Shown here: in pieces, positions 1-12,356 of the stretch | Layout of the letters: each line of letters starts with the position of its first letter | Position numbering within the stretch: position 1 is the first letter of the stretch | Assembly (NCBI GenBank): GCA_020698575.1 | Contig: CM036242.1 | Span: 9,435,624 to 9,499,623, forward strand | Origin: Bostrychus sinensis | Taxonomy: Eukaryota > Chordata > Actinopteri > Gobiiformes > Eleotridae | Direction of reading: 5' to 3' | DNA: 64,000 bases | The notes under the pieces: generated by a model | What the model was told of the DNA's origin: nothing | The model's input: only the letters and a program-made list of their open reading frames with translations | Database searches by the model: none | Position numbers and translations under genes: made by a program

Positions 1-1337
1 CCCCAGTAGAGTTGCACTGGCTGCACCCCTGACTACAGCAGCAGCACAAGTCTGAAGCAGTGGCACTCAAACAAATTCAAACAAATCCATCCAGACACAT
101 ATGGGACAGGCTATGAATCAAATAAACAAACACAAAACTACTCTTCCTCTACAGATTATTATTTTGCCATTAATTAATCTGGCATAAAAAAATATGATTC
201 CCTTAATGGAGCAGCCCTTCACATGTGCAGCTTAAAGGTCGGGAGATGATCTGGAAGCAATCTGTTATAAGCTTGAGGTACACTAATGTCTGTGTGTATC
301 TAAATTGTTGGATTTTCCTTCTGGATTTATTGGGACCACAGTGTCTTATTCTATTAATAATTAACTTCACAAAATAAAAGCACAGGAAAAAAAATGCATT
401 TCCAACTTCCAAAAGCACTACATCAGCTACTGTAGTCAAGCCTTTTCTTTTTAAACCCTTTATGCCATGAAAAAAATAGTCAACATGGCAAATACTACTA
501 CGTCTCCAAGTTTTTCTCATTTGTATAGCGTCTCTTTTTGCTACTGTTACTGGAGCATGCTGAGATATTTCAGAGTAAGCCATGTACGTGCTGCAGTCGT
601 CCTAGCAAACCCCCATTATTCAAGCACGCTAATCTGTCGCATTTTAAGTCTAATTGCGTTTACATGGCAGTCCACACCACTGAGCTTTGAGCATAGTCCC
701 AACTAAGCTCTGCATGTGACTGTCGGCCCACAGTCAACTCCTTTTCACTTCAAACAAGAAACTCAGACATTTTTTTTTAGGTCCAGATTTTTCTGCCTTT
801 CTCCTTGGTATCCGATCTAATTTTGCACCTGGGCTAATTGGATGAAAGTTGGATGTTTTGTCAGAGTCCTCTTCCCGAAACAGGTGGTGATCCAAATTGG
901 ATGACACTCTGCTCGTTCCATGGCTCCAGCTCATGTGTTATGTCCCTCGGTGTACCTTAGGACTGGCTTCATTAACAGCAGCAGAATAGTGTGTGTGTAG
1001 TGCATGTGAAGCCCCGGGCGCACTGGCAACACTGCAAATAGAATTTAGGGTTAGCTTATTTAGAAAGCTAATGATGTGCTGCCAACGTGTCATCTGTTCC
1101 GAAGGTATGTGCACGAGAATACATTTGTACATAGTCTCAAAGCAAGTGTGATTCTTACCCTTGTTTAAGAATTCTAGCTACGTATAGATATTGTTGAACT
1201 CACAATGAAGTGGGGGGAAGGGTTGTTGAAAACCAAAAATAGCATTTAGCCACCAGAGCAGTTCACATAATAGGTTAGGAGGAGTATTCTTGGGTAAGGT
1301 TAGAAGACAGAAGTGATTATCTCTAAATAAATAAATA
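1..1337. other. Unassigned non-repeat stretch
   Basis: No gene, tRNA-like box or transposon end is recognised here. A 66-codon open frame on the minus strand (734-934) has no convincing splice sites and is not called. The 780-1040 part is less AT-rich than its surroundings and could be conserved noncoding sequence, but this cannot be tested here. Confidence 0.4.
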
Positions 1338-1339
1338 CA

Positions 1340-1762
1340 CCGTATTTTCCGCACTATAAGGCGCATCGGATTATAAGGCGCACCTTCAATGAAAGGCCTA
1401 TTTTAAAACTGTTTTCATATATTGGGCGCACCGCATTATAAGGCGCATCCACTAGATGGCGCTGCGCTAAAGGGAATGTCAATAAAACAGTCAGATAAGT
1501 CAGTCAGTCAAACTTTATTAATAGAATACAAACCAGCGTTCTTACAACTCCCTCGTTGAAAACAATGTATTTCCAACTCCATTTGTCACAGTTCATCATT
1601 TATCATTTTTACCGCTGTCACTTCGGCAATGCCCCCTGAATACGGTAGCCATAATTAACCAACATTGATCCATATATAAGGCGCATCGGATTATAAGGCG
1701 CACTGTCAGTTTTTGAGAAAATTAAAGGCTTTTAGGTGCGCCTTATAGTGCGGAAAATACGG
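1340..1762. mobile_element. Non-autonomous DNA transposon (MITE), CCGTATTTTCCGC family, copy 1
   Basis: The 423-bp element starts CCGTATTTTCCGCACTATAA and ends with the inverted complement, ...TAGTGCGGAAAATACGG. The motif TATAAGGCGCA recurs several times inside, near both ends, as expected for subterminal transposase-binding repeats. The flanks are CA on the left and TA on the right, consistent with a decayed TA target duplication. There is no transposase frame. It shares the internal segment CAGTCAGATAAGTCAGTCAG with the copy at 4582-5128. I recognise the terminus as a widespread animal MITE type, but the superfamily (TA-targeting, for example ISL2EU-like or Tc1/mariner-like) is not settled. 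Confidence 0.88.
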
Positions 1763-1764
1763 TA

Positions 1765-2456
1765 ATATAAATGTTTGTAAACATATTATTTTGCCATGGC
1801 ATTATTTCTTTACATCATTGCTAATACAATATAATGTAATATAAACATCAAGAATAAGGTTTATGTATTTCCCACTTCTCTGCAAACCACCCAACATATA
1901 ATAATCTAATCTGGCCAGTACTATTGCAAGAAGTGAAAGACTTGAGGACAGATTTAGAGGTGGTTGGGTGTATATTGTGTAGTGTAGGTAGTAGTTTAGT
2001 CAGTAAGATTACATATAAGAAAACTGTGATTTTTTTGTCATTAGTTACACAATACATTAATAAGACGTGTTACTCAGAACTAGCATGGGGCAATAGTGAA
2101 GAAGAATAATTCAGTGAATGAGCTGACTTGATTTGAGGCTACACAGCGCTCTGTCTGAAAGGTGAGTTCTGTGGAAGGCTGTTCGTGTACTGGGTGGGAT
2201 CGGTCATTCATGATGGAGGTTTTAATGCTCCTGCATAGACTGATGTAAATGTCCTCCAGGAAAGAGACTGCAGTTTTTTATTTAAGCAGATTAAATGTTA
2301 ACTTAATATATTTTTTTTTAATCTTTCAGCTTCTCCCTTTATTATTCATAGTTTTCACACTGATGTCACACCTGGAGGGCGACACTCCCTTGGAGGCTGA
2401 CTGAAAACTATTAATTCATGGTTGCCATAGCGAACCAGTCACACAGAGATTTAGCT

Positions 2457-2458
<2 letters not shown>
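1765..2458. other. Unassigned AT-rich stretch
   Basis: No gene or repeat is recognised. A consensus-like donor string (AAG then GTGAGT) occurs at 2158-2166, but all three frames upstream of it are closed within about 30 bp, so no exon is called. Confidence 0.3.
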
Positions 2459-2487
<29 letters not shown>

Positions 2488-2656
2488 ACGCTGGATGCCC
2501 TTTCTGTTGCAAGCAGCCACATACTGCGATTGAATCAGGTGATGTAGGTGAAGTGTCTTGCCCAGAGACATAACGACAGTATGCGCTTCCGGTGAGATTC
2601 GAACTGGCTACTCTCATGGTGTTGCGCGAATGCTTAATCTGCTCCACTGTTGGCCC
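2459..2656 (-). repeat. tRNA-derived SINE, antisense, with TTTTG-rich tail
   Basis: Read on the minus strand, a degenerate tRNA-like head (about 2656 down to 2590) contains a B-box-like CAGTTCGAATCTC. It is followed by the teleost SINE core CTGGGCAAGACACTTCACC and a tail resembling GAAAGGGCATCCAGCGTAAAA. The element ends in a T-rich run with TTTTG repeats on the plus strand (2459-2487), which is the A-rich 3' end of the insertion. The A box is weak, so this is an old copy. Family assignment (V-SINE-like) is from memory. Confidence 0.8.
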
Positions 2657-4579
2657 TAAACTTTATTTAACTCTATTTAAACGTTTAAAATTTGACTTTA
2701 AAAAATCAAAGACAACAAGAGTTCAAATATGAGATTACTAAATACAAATTTCATATCAGAGAGAGTAATCAGAAAGTTGGGTTCAGAATGGAGCCATAGT
2801 TGTAGTTCATGTGAGCATCCATTGAATCTCATGGATGGGTTGCTTTGAGAAGCCTCATACAGACCACTTGAAGCATTTTCTTAAGTACATCATCATGATT
2901 TGCGCATAAAGAACAGCAGCTCATGATCTGATGATGTTTATCTGAAGAGGATTAGTGAAACGGCACAGCCCTTATTTACATGAGCCCAGCTCTTTTTCCT
3001 CGCCCATACTAATGCTTTCATGTTCCTGAGTGCACAGAGGGCCACCCACGGGGAAAGCACTTGTCATCGGGGCTCACTGGGGGTTAGCCATGGTCAAATC
3101 TTCAGCAATTTCTCAAAGTAAAAAGCACCGTCTATGGGAAAAGATTTCAAAGCCTTGCAGTGACTGGGCAGGAGATTACTGGGAGGGCCACCGGTGCAAT
3201 TATACCTTTTAAACTGAATGAAATTGGAGCTAATCTGCAACTCAAACAAGAGTAGATCTGCGCTAAGAATCACAATGGTAAGCACAAGGCAAAACACGGC
3301 CATGGCTCTGGAAGGGTGTGTGTGAGAGAGTGCTGGTGATTCACGCTATGCTTTTCAAACTGCGGTGGCCCCGGGCAGGAGACGGCATTGTCAAAAGAGG
3401 CATTCACTGTGCTGGAGGGAAATTAATTTGTGGAAGGGCAAGGAGAGGTAAAATGTTGAAATTGCATTCCGTCGTAAGATTTCAGTCGGGGCTTGTCATA
3501 ACAACACACAAGAAGATGCCAGAAAGTTTACGTGTGTAATATAATCGCAACAAAATGTCTGGTCTAGTAAGACAAATGTGGAGACTCCATTCATACTTTC
3601 CTGACTCACTACTCTATGCCCAAAACTGAAACTAAATATAACAATAAGGTCATATTTGGTGGCATTACTAAGGCGTGTTGTGAAGCCCTGGAATGTGAGT
3701 GGTGGAAAGAAATGCAGACAGTGGTGTGAGCATGGTGAGTAATGTTTTAGGTTTACGTGTGTCTTGTACTGAACAGTCAGTGTTGAAGCGCTCTTGTAGC
3801 GAGGCTAGAATTACAGAGTGGGGGAGGGGCACAGACTGGTTCACTCTATGGATTGGGGTTAATGAGAGTCAAAGCACAGGATACCAGGAAAGCTTCTTTG
3901 TTGTACATAGCAGAAAAAAAGACATTGTATGGCATAATAACCTACGGATAACCAAGTAAAAATAATAAAAAGATTAGAGACGGTTTTAGAATGATATAAG
4001 AAAGAAATGGGACCTTATGCAAAAATAGTTGACAATAACATTTTATTTATTTATTTTTTCAATTAAGGTGCACCTCAAGGCTCCATAGTAAGTCCACTTT
4101 TACTTCAATTAGAGTCTGCATACTTCATAACACATTTTACCCAAAACAATAAGATTATGTTCTGTCCTAAGTGTGGGTCTAACTGTAAAAACTAGTCAAA
4201 ATGCTTCATCAATACTATTCATTTTTGCTCACTTTTTGTCATGGGATATTCAAGCTATCCTTACATCCCACCATGTGCTAAAGGTGCAGTGCTCAAATGA
4301 GGGGTATGCAGTGTTCCTGTTCTTAGTTTGTAATGAGAGCTTGTAAAAGATGGGTCACAGAGGTGAGACAGATCAAGAAGGCTTAAGCGTAGATGGGATA
4401 GTTTTGTGTTATAGGAAGATGATGAGTTAGGTGTGGAGCAGCATGCTAAAAACAAGAATAGTATGTAGATGAAGCATGTATTTGTTGTTATGGAAGTCTG
4501 CCATTAAAATCTGTTTTCACTTCATGTATAGAGTTTGTGTTACTTCAGCCTTGTTGTATAAAAAACCTTGTTTGGTGTG
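2657..4579. other. Unassigned stretch
   Basis: No gene, splice-flanked frame or recognised transposon end is seen over about 1.9 kb. Open frames reach 86 codons at most (3699-3959, plus) and have no family resemblance. Confidence 0.3.
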
Positions 4580-4581
4580 TA

Positions 4582-5128
4582 CCGTATTTTCCGCACTATA
4601 GGGTGTTCCGGATTATAAGGCGCACTGTCATTGAATGGTCTATTTTCAAACTTTTCACAACTCTTCACATATAAAGTGCTCTGGACTAAAAGGCGAAACA
4701 AAACAGTCAGATAAGTCAGTCAGTCAAACTTTATTCAAACGCGTTCACCATAACTCTCAAACTTGTTCAGTTGTAACACGTGAATAAAAAACACAATCTG
4801 AGACCACTAAATCAAACGATAGCATATTCACAATAACTCATAACTGTTAAGTTAACGTTATAATAAAATACAACACAATACACTCACTTTTTCAGTTCAT
4901 TCCTCGTCCACAAATCCCTAAAATTCTTTATCTTCAGTGTCCGAGTTAAACAGTTGGGCGATTACGGCAATATTATGGTGAAGCACAGTATGTATTACTC
5001 CACGATGCTCCTTACTACGGTAGCCGTAAATAAATTCATATATAAGGCGCTCTGGATTATAAGGCGCACTGTCATTTTTTGAGAAGATTGAAGGCTTTTA
5101 AGTGTGCCCTATAGTGCGGAAAATACGA
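4582..5128. mobile_element. Non-autonomous DNA transposon (MITE), CCGTATTTTCCGC family, copy 2
   Basis: The 547-bp element has termini CCGTATTTTCCGCACTATA and TATAGTGCGGAAAATACGA. A TA dinucleotide lies directly outside each end (4580-4581 and 5129-5130), giving a clean TA target duplication. GGATTATAAGGCGCACTGTCA occurs near the left end and again near the right end. The interior shares the CAGTCAGATAAGTCAGTCAG block with copy 1 but is about 125 bp longer. No coding capacity. Confidence 0.9.
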
Positions 5129-5130
5129 TA

Positions 5131-7257
5131 CGTAATACAGAATTAGACACTGGTCAGCTTTTATGGAAAGCCAAAAAGAAGGCTCTTTACTTCTTTAGTT
5201 GCTGTTGGAGCATAAATGAGACACATGGCAAGTTGACAAATATGTGTAAAATAAATTATTAGTAATTCATTAAAATTATTAAGTAGACTAGGGACTGATG
5301 GTCTTTGGCATTGCAGTCTTGGTAGACCATAGATCAGTTATACCTGGGAGTTAGGTTTTTGTGTCTTCTATCGTCTTGAATCATGTTTTCGTGTCAGGGT
5401 GATTTCATATGTTTGCAGTCTGGTGCAGAGGGCGAGCTGCCAATGACTGATGTGACATGATGTCTCGTGTGGCATCTTCCCAGAAAGCTGGACTGATGTT
5501 GAAAGCCCTGTGGTCTTGTTTGCAGACATCCCTAAATGATCTTAGTAAAGTACTTCAATGAAATTGGCACACCTCAGGGCTCCTTTCTAAGTCCACATTT
5601 GCTTTATAATTATGTTGAGCTGTAATCGCCCTAATTTTCACATAATGGGGTCTGGAGAAACAGGATGAGTAGTTGCCATTCCCAGATGCCCAGATGAGGA
5701 TTTTCCAATTGCAATTTCCAAATATCTACTGTATATTATGCTGTAAAACATCAGTACCATGTATCATTTCTCATTTGCTTGTTTGAAGATAAACCTTTGA
5801 ACACATACCATTTAGCAAACAAACCAAAAGCTTACCAAAGCTCTCTCATTTACTTCTCAGAAACTTAAATTATAATTTTCTACCTAATTTATTAAGCTGA
5901 CCAATGCATGTCTAGTTAAGTTGGGCTTGGGTCATTTTAACCATTAAGGAGGTAGGCAACCAGGGGGAGATGTTTAAATGAAATACTGTTCATGGGTGCA
6001 GGCTGAACACATATCAGTCTGAACTGTTTTACATTCTTCTAAACAAGGCATTTCAGCGCCTGATACTCCTCTCCTCTCAGCGTGATCCTAATAACAGGCA
6101 GCCCTGGCCTACACTTTTCCCTTTAGCAGCAGTGGAACAAGCATGTGCATGCATCTGATCAGTCAACAGTGGGTTGCTGGGTGATGTTGGACGACACACT
6201 GGGAAAAAAACTGAGCCAGTATCAACAGCCCTGTGGTTACGGCCCTTTGTCCCGCCCCCTGCTGCACCAATAAAACGCTCCCATTGAAATGAATGAGGTG
6301 CCTGTGTGTTTTAGCTCCCTGCCATTGTTGCTCTAAACGCTGGCCTAAGTGTGAAAGGGTAATGACGTGCTGCTTTGGGATCAGAAGAAGAGGAAATGTC
6401 GCTCCTGTGCTTGTTAAAACAGAAATTGTAGTTCTGTATGAGGAAACCTAAGGTCCGTGTGATTAAAATGAACTCTGCTGTGGTTGATATGTTGTTTTTT
6501 AGATGTGAATACTGCCATACAAACATCATTCCTCCTCTGGCAAAGGTGGATCTTCCTATTGAAGTTTGTATTGAAAAGGATTTAAAAGGCAACAGCACAT
6601 AGACCACAGATATCAGGAAATAACTAACGGCATGCAACACTAACTGACATGATAGCTTTGTGAATGGAAAGTAATTGTGGTAATGTAAGAAATGAGAAGA
6701 GGATTGTGGTGCAAAAATATGGTAAAGGTCTTGCTTGACACAAGAGATTATGTAAAAAAGAAGTTTAGTTTATGGCTTTAGCTTGCAACACTACACACAA
6801 GTGACTTTTGTCTTTACATAATATTGCAAAGCTTCTAAGTTTAACACGTCTAGGTGCAACACATCTCTTGTGATGTCAGTACATAGCGGACCCCACTCTC
6901 CTGTACAAGGCACAAGCGTCTTAAGGGGTTATGGAACTGCGTCTTACTGATCCGATCCTTACTGTATCACTTAGTGAAAATGTGCCCTTAGAGACATTAT
7001 TCTCTGCTTGGTATAAGATGAAATTCATTTTGATTACTAAATATTATGTAAGCATATATATAAAAAAAAAAAGCTAACCAAATTTATCTCATTGTGTAAA
7101 GTAACTGCTCACTAATTGAACAGTTAAGGGCTAGACACAACCGCAAATAGCACATAGGAAAAACAAAAAACAAAAACCTGTTCGGTGGATAACAGGTCTA
7201 AACACACACTGATGTGTGTTCATAAATAGAAACATGAATTACATGAAAGAGGAGCAG
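5131..7257. other. Unassigned stretch
   Basis: About 2.1 kb with no gene or mobile element I can name. The longest frame is 109 codons (6311-6640, minus) and has no domain resemblance or splice context. Confidence 0.3.
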
Positions 7258-7306
7258 ATAGATAGATTTTATTGCAATACAATCCTCAATGGGAATAATT
7301 TGGCCT
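7258..7306 (-). repeat. LINE/SINE 3' tail with GATA microsatellite end
   Basis: On the minus strand the segment reads as a decayed TTCCCATTGAGG...GCAATAAAATCTATCTATC, the pattern of fish L2/Rex-type 3' ends (a stem-like TTCCC segment, then an AATAAAG-like signal and ATCT repeats). Only the tail is recognisable. Confidence 0.5.
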
Positions 7307-7539
7307 TTTAATGTACAACATTTGTACAATCCATTTCATTTTTAAGGAAGTAATTAGGGACTTCTTTACCATGTGTTAGCTATTCACCAATGCTCTACAT
7401 TCACAACGTTTACATGTAAGTCGAGAAAACCAAAATATCGCCTTACTCTGATTATAACAGCAGTTTTAAACTGCATGTAAGCCTGGGACTCCGATTGGGG
7501 GGTAGTCATTGCAATTTCTCTTAATTTGAGTGGAGCAAC

Positions 7540-7650
7540 TGTATAAGGCGGTTCATTGTCAGGCTATTATACAGCATACTCCAATGCAGCTAGGAGAGGC
7601 ATTCAACTGCACTCGGTACAGAACAGCTCTCTGCTCTGCAAGTAGATTGA
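7540..7650 (+). repeat. Dispersed repeat V, fragment 1
   Basis: The string CTAGGAGAGGCATTCAA and its surroundings recur at about 25915-25940, with the upstream phrase TATACAGC also shared. It is an interspersed repeat of unknown class. Nearby unrepeated sequence to 8.1 kb holds nothing recognisable. Confidence 0.5.
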
Positions 7651-8037
7651 GACAAGAGTGTTTTGAGTTCTCTGGAGAAATCAGAGTAAAAACAATGAGT
7701 ATTTCATTTATAAATAGTGAATCCATGGCTATAAGATACTATTACAAATAGCTGCAGACTGTTTGGGATCACTGTTTGGCATTATGCATTGTGCTAAATC
7801 TGTCCAAGTGCTTAGCTGGATTTTCCTTGTCCCCCACAATTTACAGTAAGCCTTCAGTTTGTAAGCTGTCTACCATTCACAACCGCAAATGTATTTCCCA
7901 TTTTAAATTAAGTACACTTGTATTTTTTGTCTTTAGTATTTATGCCTACTATATTGTCAGGAAAATTGGTTATAACTACACCCAAAAACAAACCAATCAC
8001 AACATGTTTAGAGGTTATTGTAAAATGGTACTAGAAC

Positions 8038-8165
8038 ATATTCCTAATCTTATTACATGAGTGATGAGTCTGCTTGGCATGATCCAGCTCTATCTTCATG
8101 TCAGAAGGCAGCGGATGGTCGTAGCCCCTTCTTTGCACCCTGATGGTAGTGGCTCTCCATTTTCC
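8038..8165 (-). other. Candidate coding exon, minus strand (splice acceptor with open frame)
   Basis: On the minus strand a long polypyrimidine tract (plus 8169-8196, almost all purines on plus) ends in CGCAG, with the putative exon starting at 8165. One frame stays open for 43 codons and begins GKWRATTIRVQRRGYDHP. A second frame is open for 22 codons before a stop and could be a last exon. I found no convincing donor, so the lower boundary given here is simply where the longest frame ends. The protein is not recognised. The acceptor is among the best in the window, but chance acceptors of this quality occur in 64 kb, so this is tentative. Confidence 0.22.
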
Positions 8166-8196
8166 CTGCGGAGAGAGAGGGGGAGAGAAGAGGAAA

Positions 8197-8678
8197 GGAT
8201 GAATCAAAAGCCCATCAAAGGGACAGCGTGACCTTTCGGAGAGCTCAAGGCCTGCTGATTAGAGCTGCTCAGGGAGAAGCACGGTGACAGGCCCGGAGCA
8301 TGGCACAGATGAGCAGCTAAAGGACAACACGAGCTTCATTTACACAGACACAGGGAGAGCACAGAGCAGGCTTTGTCCACATCAAAACAAGACATGATGT
8401 AGTCTGGATAAACATGTATACACAGGATAAATGTCTGCTGAGTCACAAGATAAAACCTAAGCATTCATGGAGAAAAACAAACAAACCGATAAACAAAATT
8501 AGAACCTAAATAACCTAATAAACCTAAATTAGTATATTAAAATGGTTGTAGTGAAAAACCCTGCCTTCTCCAGAAACAACAGCACATACGTTGTCATTCA
8601 GACCTCCAGATACACATACTGATAAATTCAGTGCTAAAGGGACATTTACCAAATCTAAGCAGAGAGAAAGCAAAAGCA

Positions 8679-8711
<33 letters not shown>

Positions 8712-10400
8712 AAAAATTTCACTGAATTCAATTCGATAATCAAAATAAAACTAAAGTTTAGTGGTCTGCCACACTCTAATTTGCCCTGTTAAAGTGTCAA
8801 CTTAAACCAGTAATAGACATACACGATGCATTTTGGAATAGTAAATAATGTTTGCATGCTCTAGACTGTTGCAGTGACTTGCGCCTGCCTGTTATGCGAG
8901 TTTCCAAACTGCTCTGTGACCAGCTCAGTGCAAAGTCCACAGCAGCAGCTGCTCTTGAGTGAGCACTGCTGTGAGCTAGTAATGAGTGCAGGGAGACAAC
9001 CTCTTTTGACGCTAAACGAGTGATATTGTAGCCATTATTCACCAGAGAAAGGCAAGAGTCCAAAAAAAAAAGAAAAAAAAAGAGCTCAGCTGAAGCAGTA
9101 GCAAAATATTAACACTACTTTCTTCAGTGGATCTACAACTAGGTCATACACCTCAAGCCCTTTAATGATACAAGTCTTGTTTTTAAGCAAACAAAGGCAG
9201 TTCATAATCTAGTGTTCAACATAAAGCACTGCACATGTTTACATTAGATGAAATGCTTAGATAATAGAAAGTAATAAACAAATGTAAAAGAAAAATAAAG
9301 AAATACAAATCTTTTATGCTTTGAATTTTTGTATTAAATTAAAAGTTTATAGCAACTCACTCAAACAGCCCTTCAACAAACTATCACTGCTATAAACAAA
9401 TGTATAACTCTTTAAACCATATGGCTGTCATGCCTCACTCTATCCAACATATGCACAAGCAACTGCCAACAATGTCTCCAAATGTGAAACCCAACCAGTG
9501 ACACGCTACAGAAAATTTACATTTACAATTTTCATTTAGTACTAAAACTCAAGGTCCATAATGTTTTGTATCTATCTTAATGAGATGAAATGCCTTCAAT
9601 TATTTTGTACATGGGGACATTTACAAACCTTTATCGCTGCATATTCTTTACCCAGCTCACCATTTCAGAGCAATCTGTTATGAAACATTATCTGGAGGAT
9701 GTACACCCTGTTGAATTGTTGCATTTGCCATGAGACTAATTATAATAAAAATGTATTTACTGTGCAAGAGTGTAACCACTTCAAAGCAGGTATTAGCAAT
9801 ATGTCTCATAGTACTGCCTTAAACCAGCGGATACCTTCCAGTGCAGTGAATAATGATCTATATAAATAAAGACAGATATTACTTTCAAATGTCTGAACAT
9901 GTTTCCGATTCTGCCAAGAATGTAATAGTGAGGGATTGTCTCCTAATCCGTCTGCATCCAGCCGACAGCACCTGTAACAACCTGCCGATTAGCACGCTGC
10001 CTTCCAACAGAAGCTCCTATTGTTGGTAGCTAATACACGTGAAGCACAGATAAGGATCTCTGCAAACATGGCAACCCCTGAGAGCCGCCTTTACATCTCA
10101 ATACTCATCATTCAGCACGAGTGAAAAGACGCCTTCGAATATTAGCTTTCAACAGACAGTATACAGATCTTTTTGTGTTTGAGGTATAACAGGAATCATG
10201 TGTGAAAAACAAGACATTATTACCATTAATAGATAACAATGTTCAATGCATACTGGCAAGCTTTGGCCAATTACACACTTACAATGTGATCTTTAATCAG
10301 GGATGTTCCATTTGGCTATTTGTCTCCATGGGTTGTCAGCCTTGAATCAATAGTGGTAAGCTCTGAATGTGATGTGTTGCATTAATGTTTTCATTTTGAA
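8197..10400. other. Unassigned stretch with poly-C/poly-A tract
   Basis: A run of 12 C followed by 11 A lies at 8679-8701, and A-rich tracts occur at 9062-9080. Otherwise no gene or transposon end is recognised. The 9930-10140 part is compositionally unlike the AT-rich flanks and free of recognised repeats, so it is a weak candidate for a conserved noncoding element. Confidence 0.3.
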
Positions 10401-10627
10401 CAATACACCAGTCTTTTATAGCGCTTTTCTAGACACAAGTTGCTTTACTGACGGACACGTGGCTGCCATTTTACGCCTACTGCCTCTCCAATCACCAATC
10501 TCACAATCACAGTAACACATTTATACAGACAAGGTGGGTGAAATGTCTTGCCAAAGGACACAATGACGGTATGAACTGGGGAGAGCAGGACTCTAACAGC
10601 TGTGTTTACAAATCTTTTCTCCAGCAA
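10401..10627 (-). repeat. tRNA-derived SINE, antisense
   Basis: On the minus strand the element runs from a worn tRNA-like head (B-box-like GTTAGAGTCC) through TTTGGCAAGACATTTCACCCA. The 3' part ends in AAAAGCGCTATAAAAGAC, the familiar teleost SINE ending with AAAGCGCTATA. Most of the element is present but diverged. The same core (GGCAAGACACTTCA-like) occurs at 2.5, 23.2 and 45.0 kb. Confidence 0.82.
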
Positions 10628-10859
10628 TTTCTAGTGATCTTTCTATAACCTTTTACCCATTTACATAGGCAAATGTAATTATATAGCAGTTCAAATATAA
10701 GGTGGTAAAGTAGTAATCTGATATATATTTGCCACTGAGCGTAAAAGGTCATTCAAGTCTGTTACATCCTTTAAATACTATTAAATACCTCTACCTGATT
10801 TTATTTACAGTAAAAAGTAACTGTAATGTGACTCTTTTTGACACTTTTTTACAAAACAA

Positions 10860-11135
10860 GGCTCTTTAGGCTCATTTCCGCTGACGGTTTGGTATGGGTA
10901 GCCTCAAAACCTGCTTGTGTTTCCATTACTCTGGGTCCAGGAGACCGGTGTGTGTTACGTAAACACTGACATCACACAAGGGTTAGGGTTAGATAGGAGA
11001 TAAAAATGTGTCTCATGCTGACTTTTAGAACATGAAGGATTTGTCAACATTTAATAACAGATGAGGTGCGATGGTGTGAGGCTGAAGCTAAAGCTGTTTT
11101 AGCTTCAGTAAACAGGAGACTATTTCCAGGGAACA
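10860..11135 (-). repeat. Dispersed repeat S, copy 1 (uninterrupted; carries an empty hAT site)
   Basis: Read on the minus strand it matches 53960-54740: TTTACTGAAGCTAAAACAGC, then GCCTCACACCA, then GGAAACACAAGCAGGTTTTG and CATACCAAACCGTCAGC. At 10887-10894 it has a single TACCAAAC, exactly the octamer that is duplicated around the hAT MITE at 54238-54694. It is therefore a paralogous unoccupied site. The class of repeat S itself is not known. Confidence 0.75.
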
Positions 11136-11764
11136 TCAACACATTTTAACCACTGACCATATAACAACTTGAGTTTAACTAGAGCTTAATCCAGTCTAAA
11201 CTATAAAATGTTTTGGTTCTTGAAGTAAGAGCTGTATTTTGCCAAACCTGAATCAGCTGTTGCTAACTAGCTTTATTTTCCAAAAATGTTAGCACAACAA
11301 GCTTGTGCTCTCTTGGAATACAGCTGGTTATCACAAGGACACGTACACGTTGATTAAAAATAACATTTCCCCTTTTATTTCTGTTCTTTGGTTTGTTGTT
11401 TTTGCCCAAGTGTGGAGTCTCTCTCGTCCAATCAACTCACAGCAGTGAGTAGCTCCACCTTTTCCAAAGCGATCCCAGAGCTTGACACCCTTGCGAGGAG
11501 TGCCAAAAGTAGAAAGGTTTGGTACGCTTTCTGGTGCCTCTTCTAACCGCTGTGGGATGAGGGAACAACCCCAAATCGACCTGACCCAAGTGGAAATGCA
11601 CCTCATCTCTGCTTCTAAGAGCCTGAGACAGGGGTATCTACAAAATCTTTCACCTTGACATACACCTGGAAAGATCCTAGTACAAATATCCAGAGCGCTG
11701 CATCGTGAACAATGTCAGGAGATCCTCTGGAGGATTAGACATGTTTTGCATGGCTTTGGCGTTA
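11136..11764. other. Unassigned stretch
   Basis: No gene or mobile element recognised. A 91-codon minus-strand frame (11331-11606) shows no family features. Confidence 0.3.
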
Positions 11765-11818
11765 CCATAGGAATCAAACCTCTAATCTACTGTGCTAACC
11801 ACTCTGCCACTGCGCACT
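11765..11818 (-). repeat. SINE tRNA-like head, antisense
   Basis: The minus strand reads GTGGCAGAGTGGTTAGCACA (A-box region) and then GAGGTTTGATTCCTATGG (B-box region), spaced as in a tRNA promoter. There is no clean acceptor stem, so this is the internal polymerase III promoter of a SINE fragment rather than a working tRNA gene. Confidence 0.7.
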
Positions 11819-12235
11819 CAAAAACCTAGAAACTGTGTTTTGATTTTCCGTGTCCATATGAAACCTGTAGACCTCCATGTTTATTCTTGTCTCCCTGATC
11901 CTATAACATGATATGATGTCAACATAATAGCATGTGCCATCTCAGTCCGCGCCTGGACATGTCCCCGGTGTAAACGACTCCAATAGAAGCGCCGTATTAT
12001 GTGGTGATAAACAGAACTGACCCTATCCTTGACTGTGAGCTGTATAATAATGGTGTGTCCCAGTGGCCCGTAGCATTAGCTCGCTGTTCCCCCTGACTGA
12101 GGCGAAGGGGAAAAAATGATCCGTGTGTGACAGGGAGGGTAGCACTCTCATGTCGTCACATTAGGGCTGAACTGTGTGGCCAGCGGTGGCGTAAACAGGC
12201 TGTCCGGGAGATTTGCTCACGGTTTCCAGGCCTGT

Positions 12236-12356
12236 CTGAATGGCTGTCAGTGTCTGCGTGTTCTGCCAGGAGCGAGCGCTGCTTTAGGTGTGGAAACTCC
12301 TCTGGAATGTTTTGCCTGAGCACTGCCAAAAAGGTTTTCACAGTGACTTTAATGAT
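12236..12356 (+). repeat. Local duplicated segment, copy 1
   Basis: About 120 bp starting GAATGGCTGTCAGTGTCTG and running through CCTCTGGAATGTTTTG to GGTTTTCACAGTGACTTTAATG. It is repeated in the same orientation at 13951-14070 with roughly 80-85% identity by eye. It is not seen elsewhere in the window and has no transposon ends. A 97-codon frame overlaps this copy, but the second copy does not preserve it, so coding is unlikely. Confidence 0.8.

Noticed and set aside
734..934. 66-codon minus-strand open frame with a varied, protein-like composition (HPISPGAKLDRIPRRKAEKS)
   Set aside because: No good acceptor or donor bounds it, no family resemblance, and open frames of this length are expected by chance in 64 kb.
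2158..2166. Consensus splice donor AAG/GTGAGT
   Set aside because: No frame is open for more than about 30 bp upstream and no acceptor is evident.
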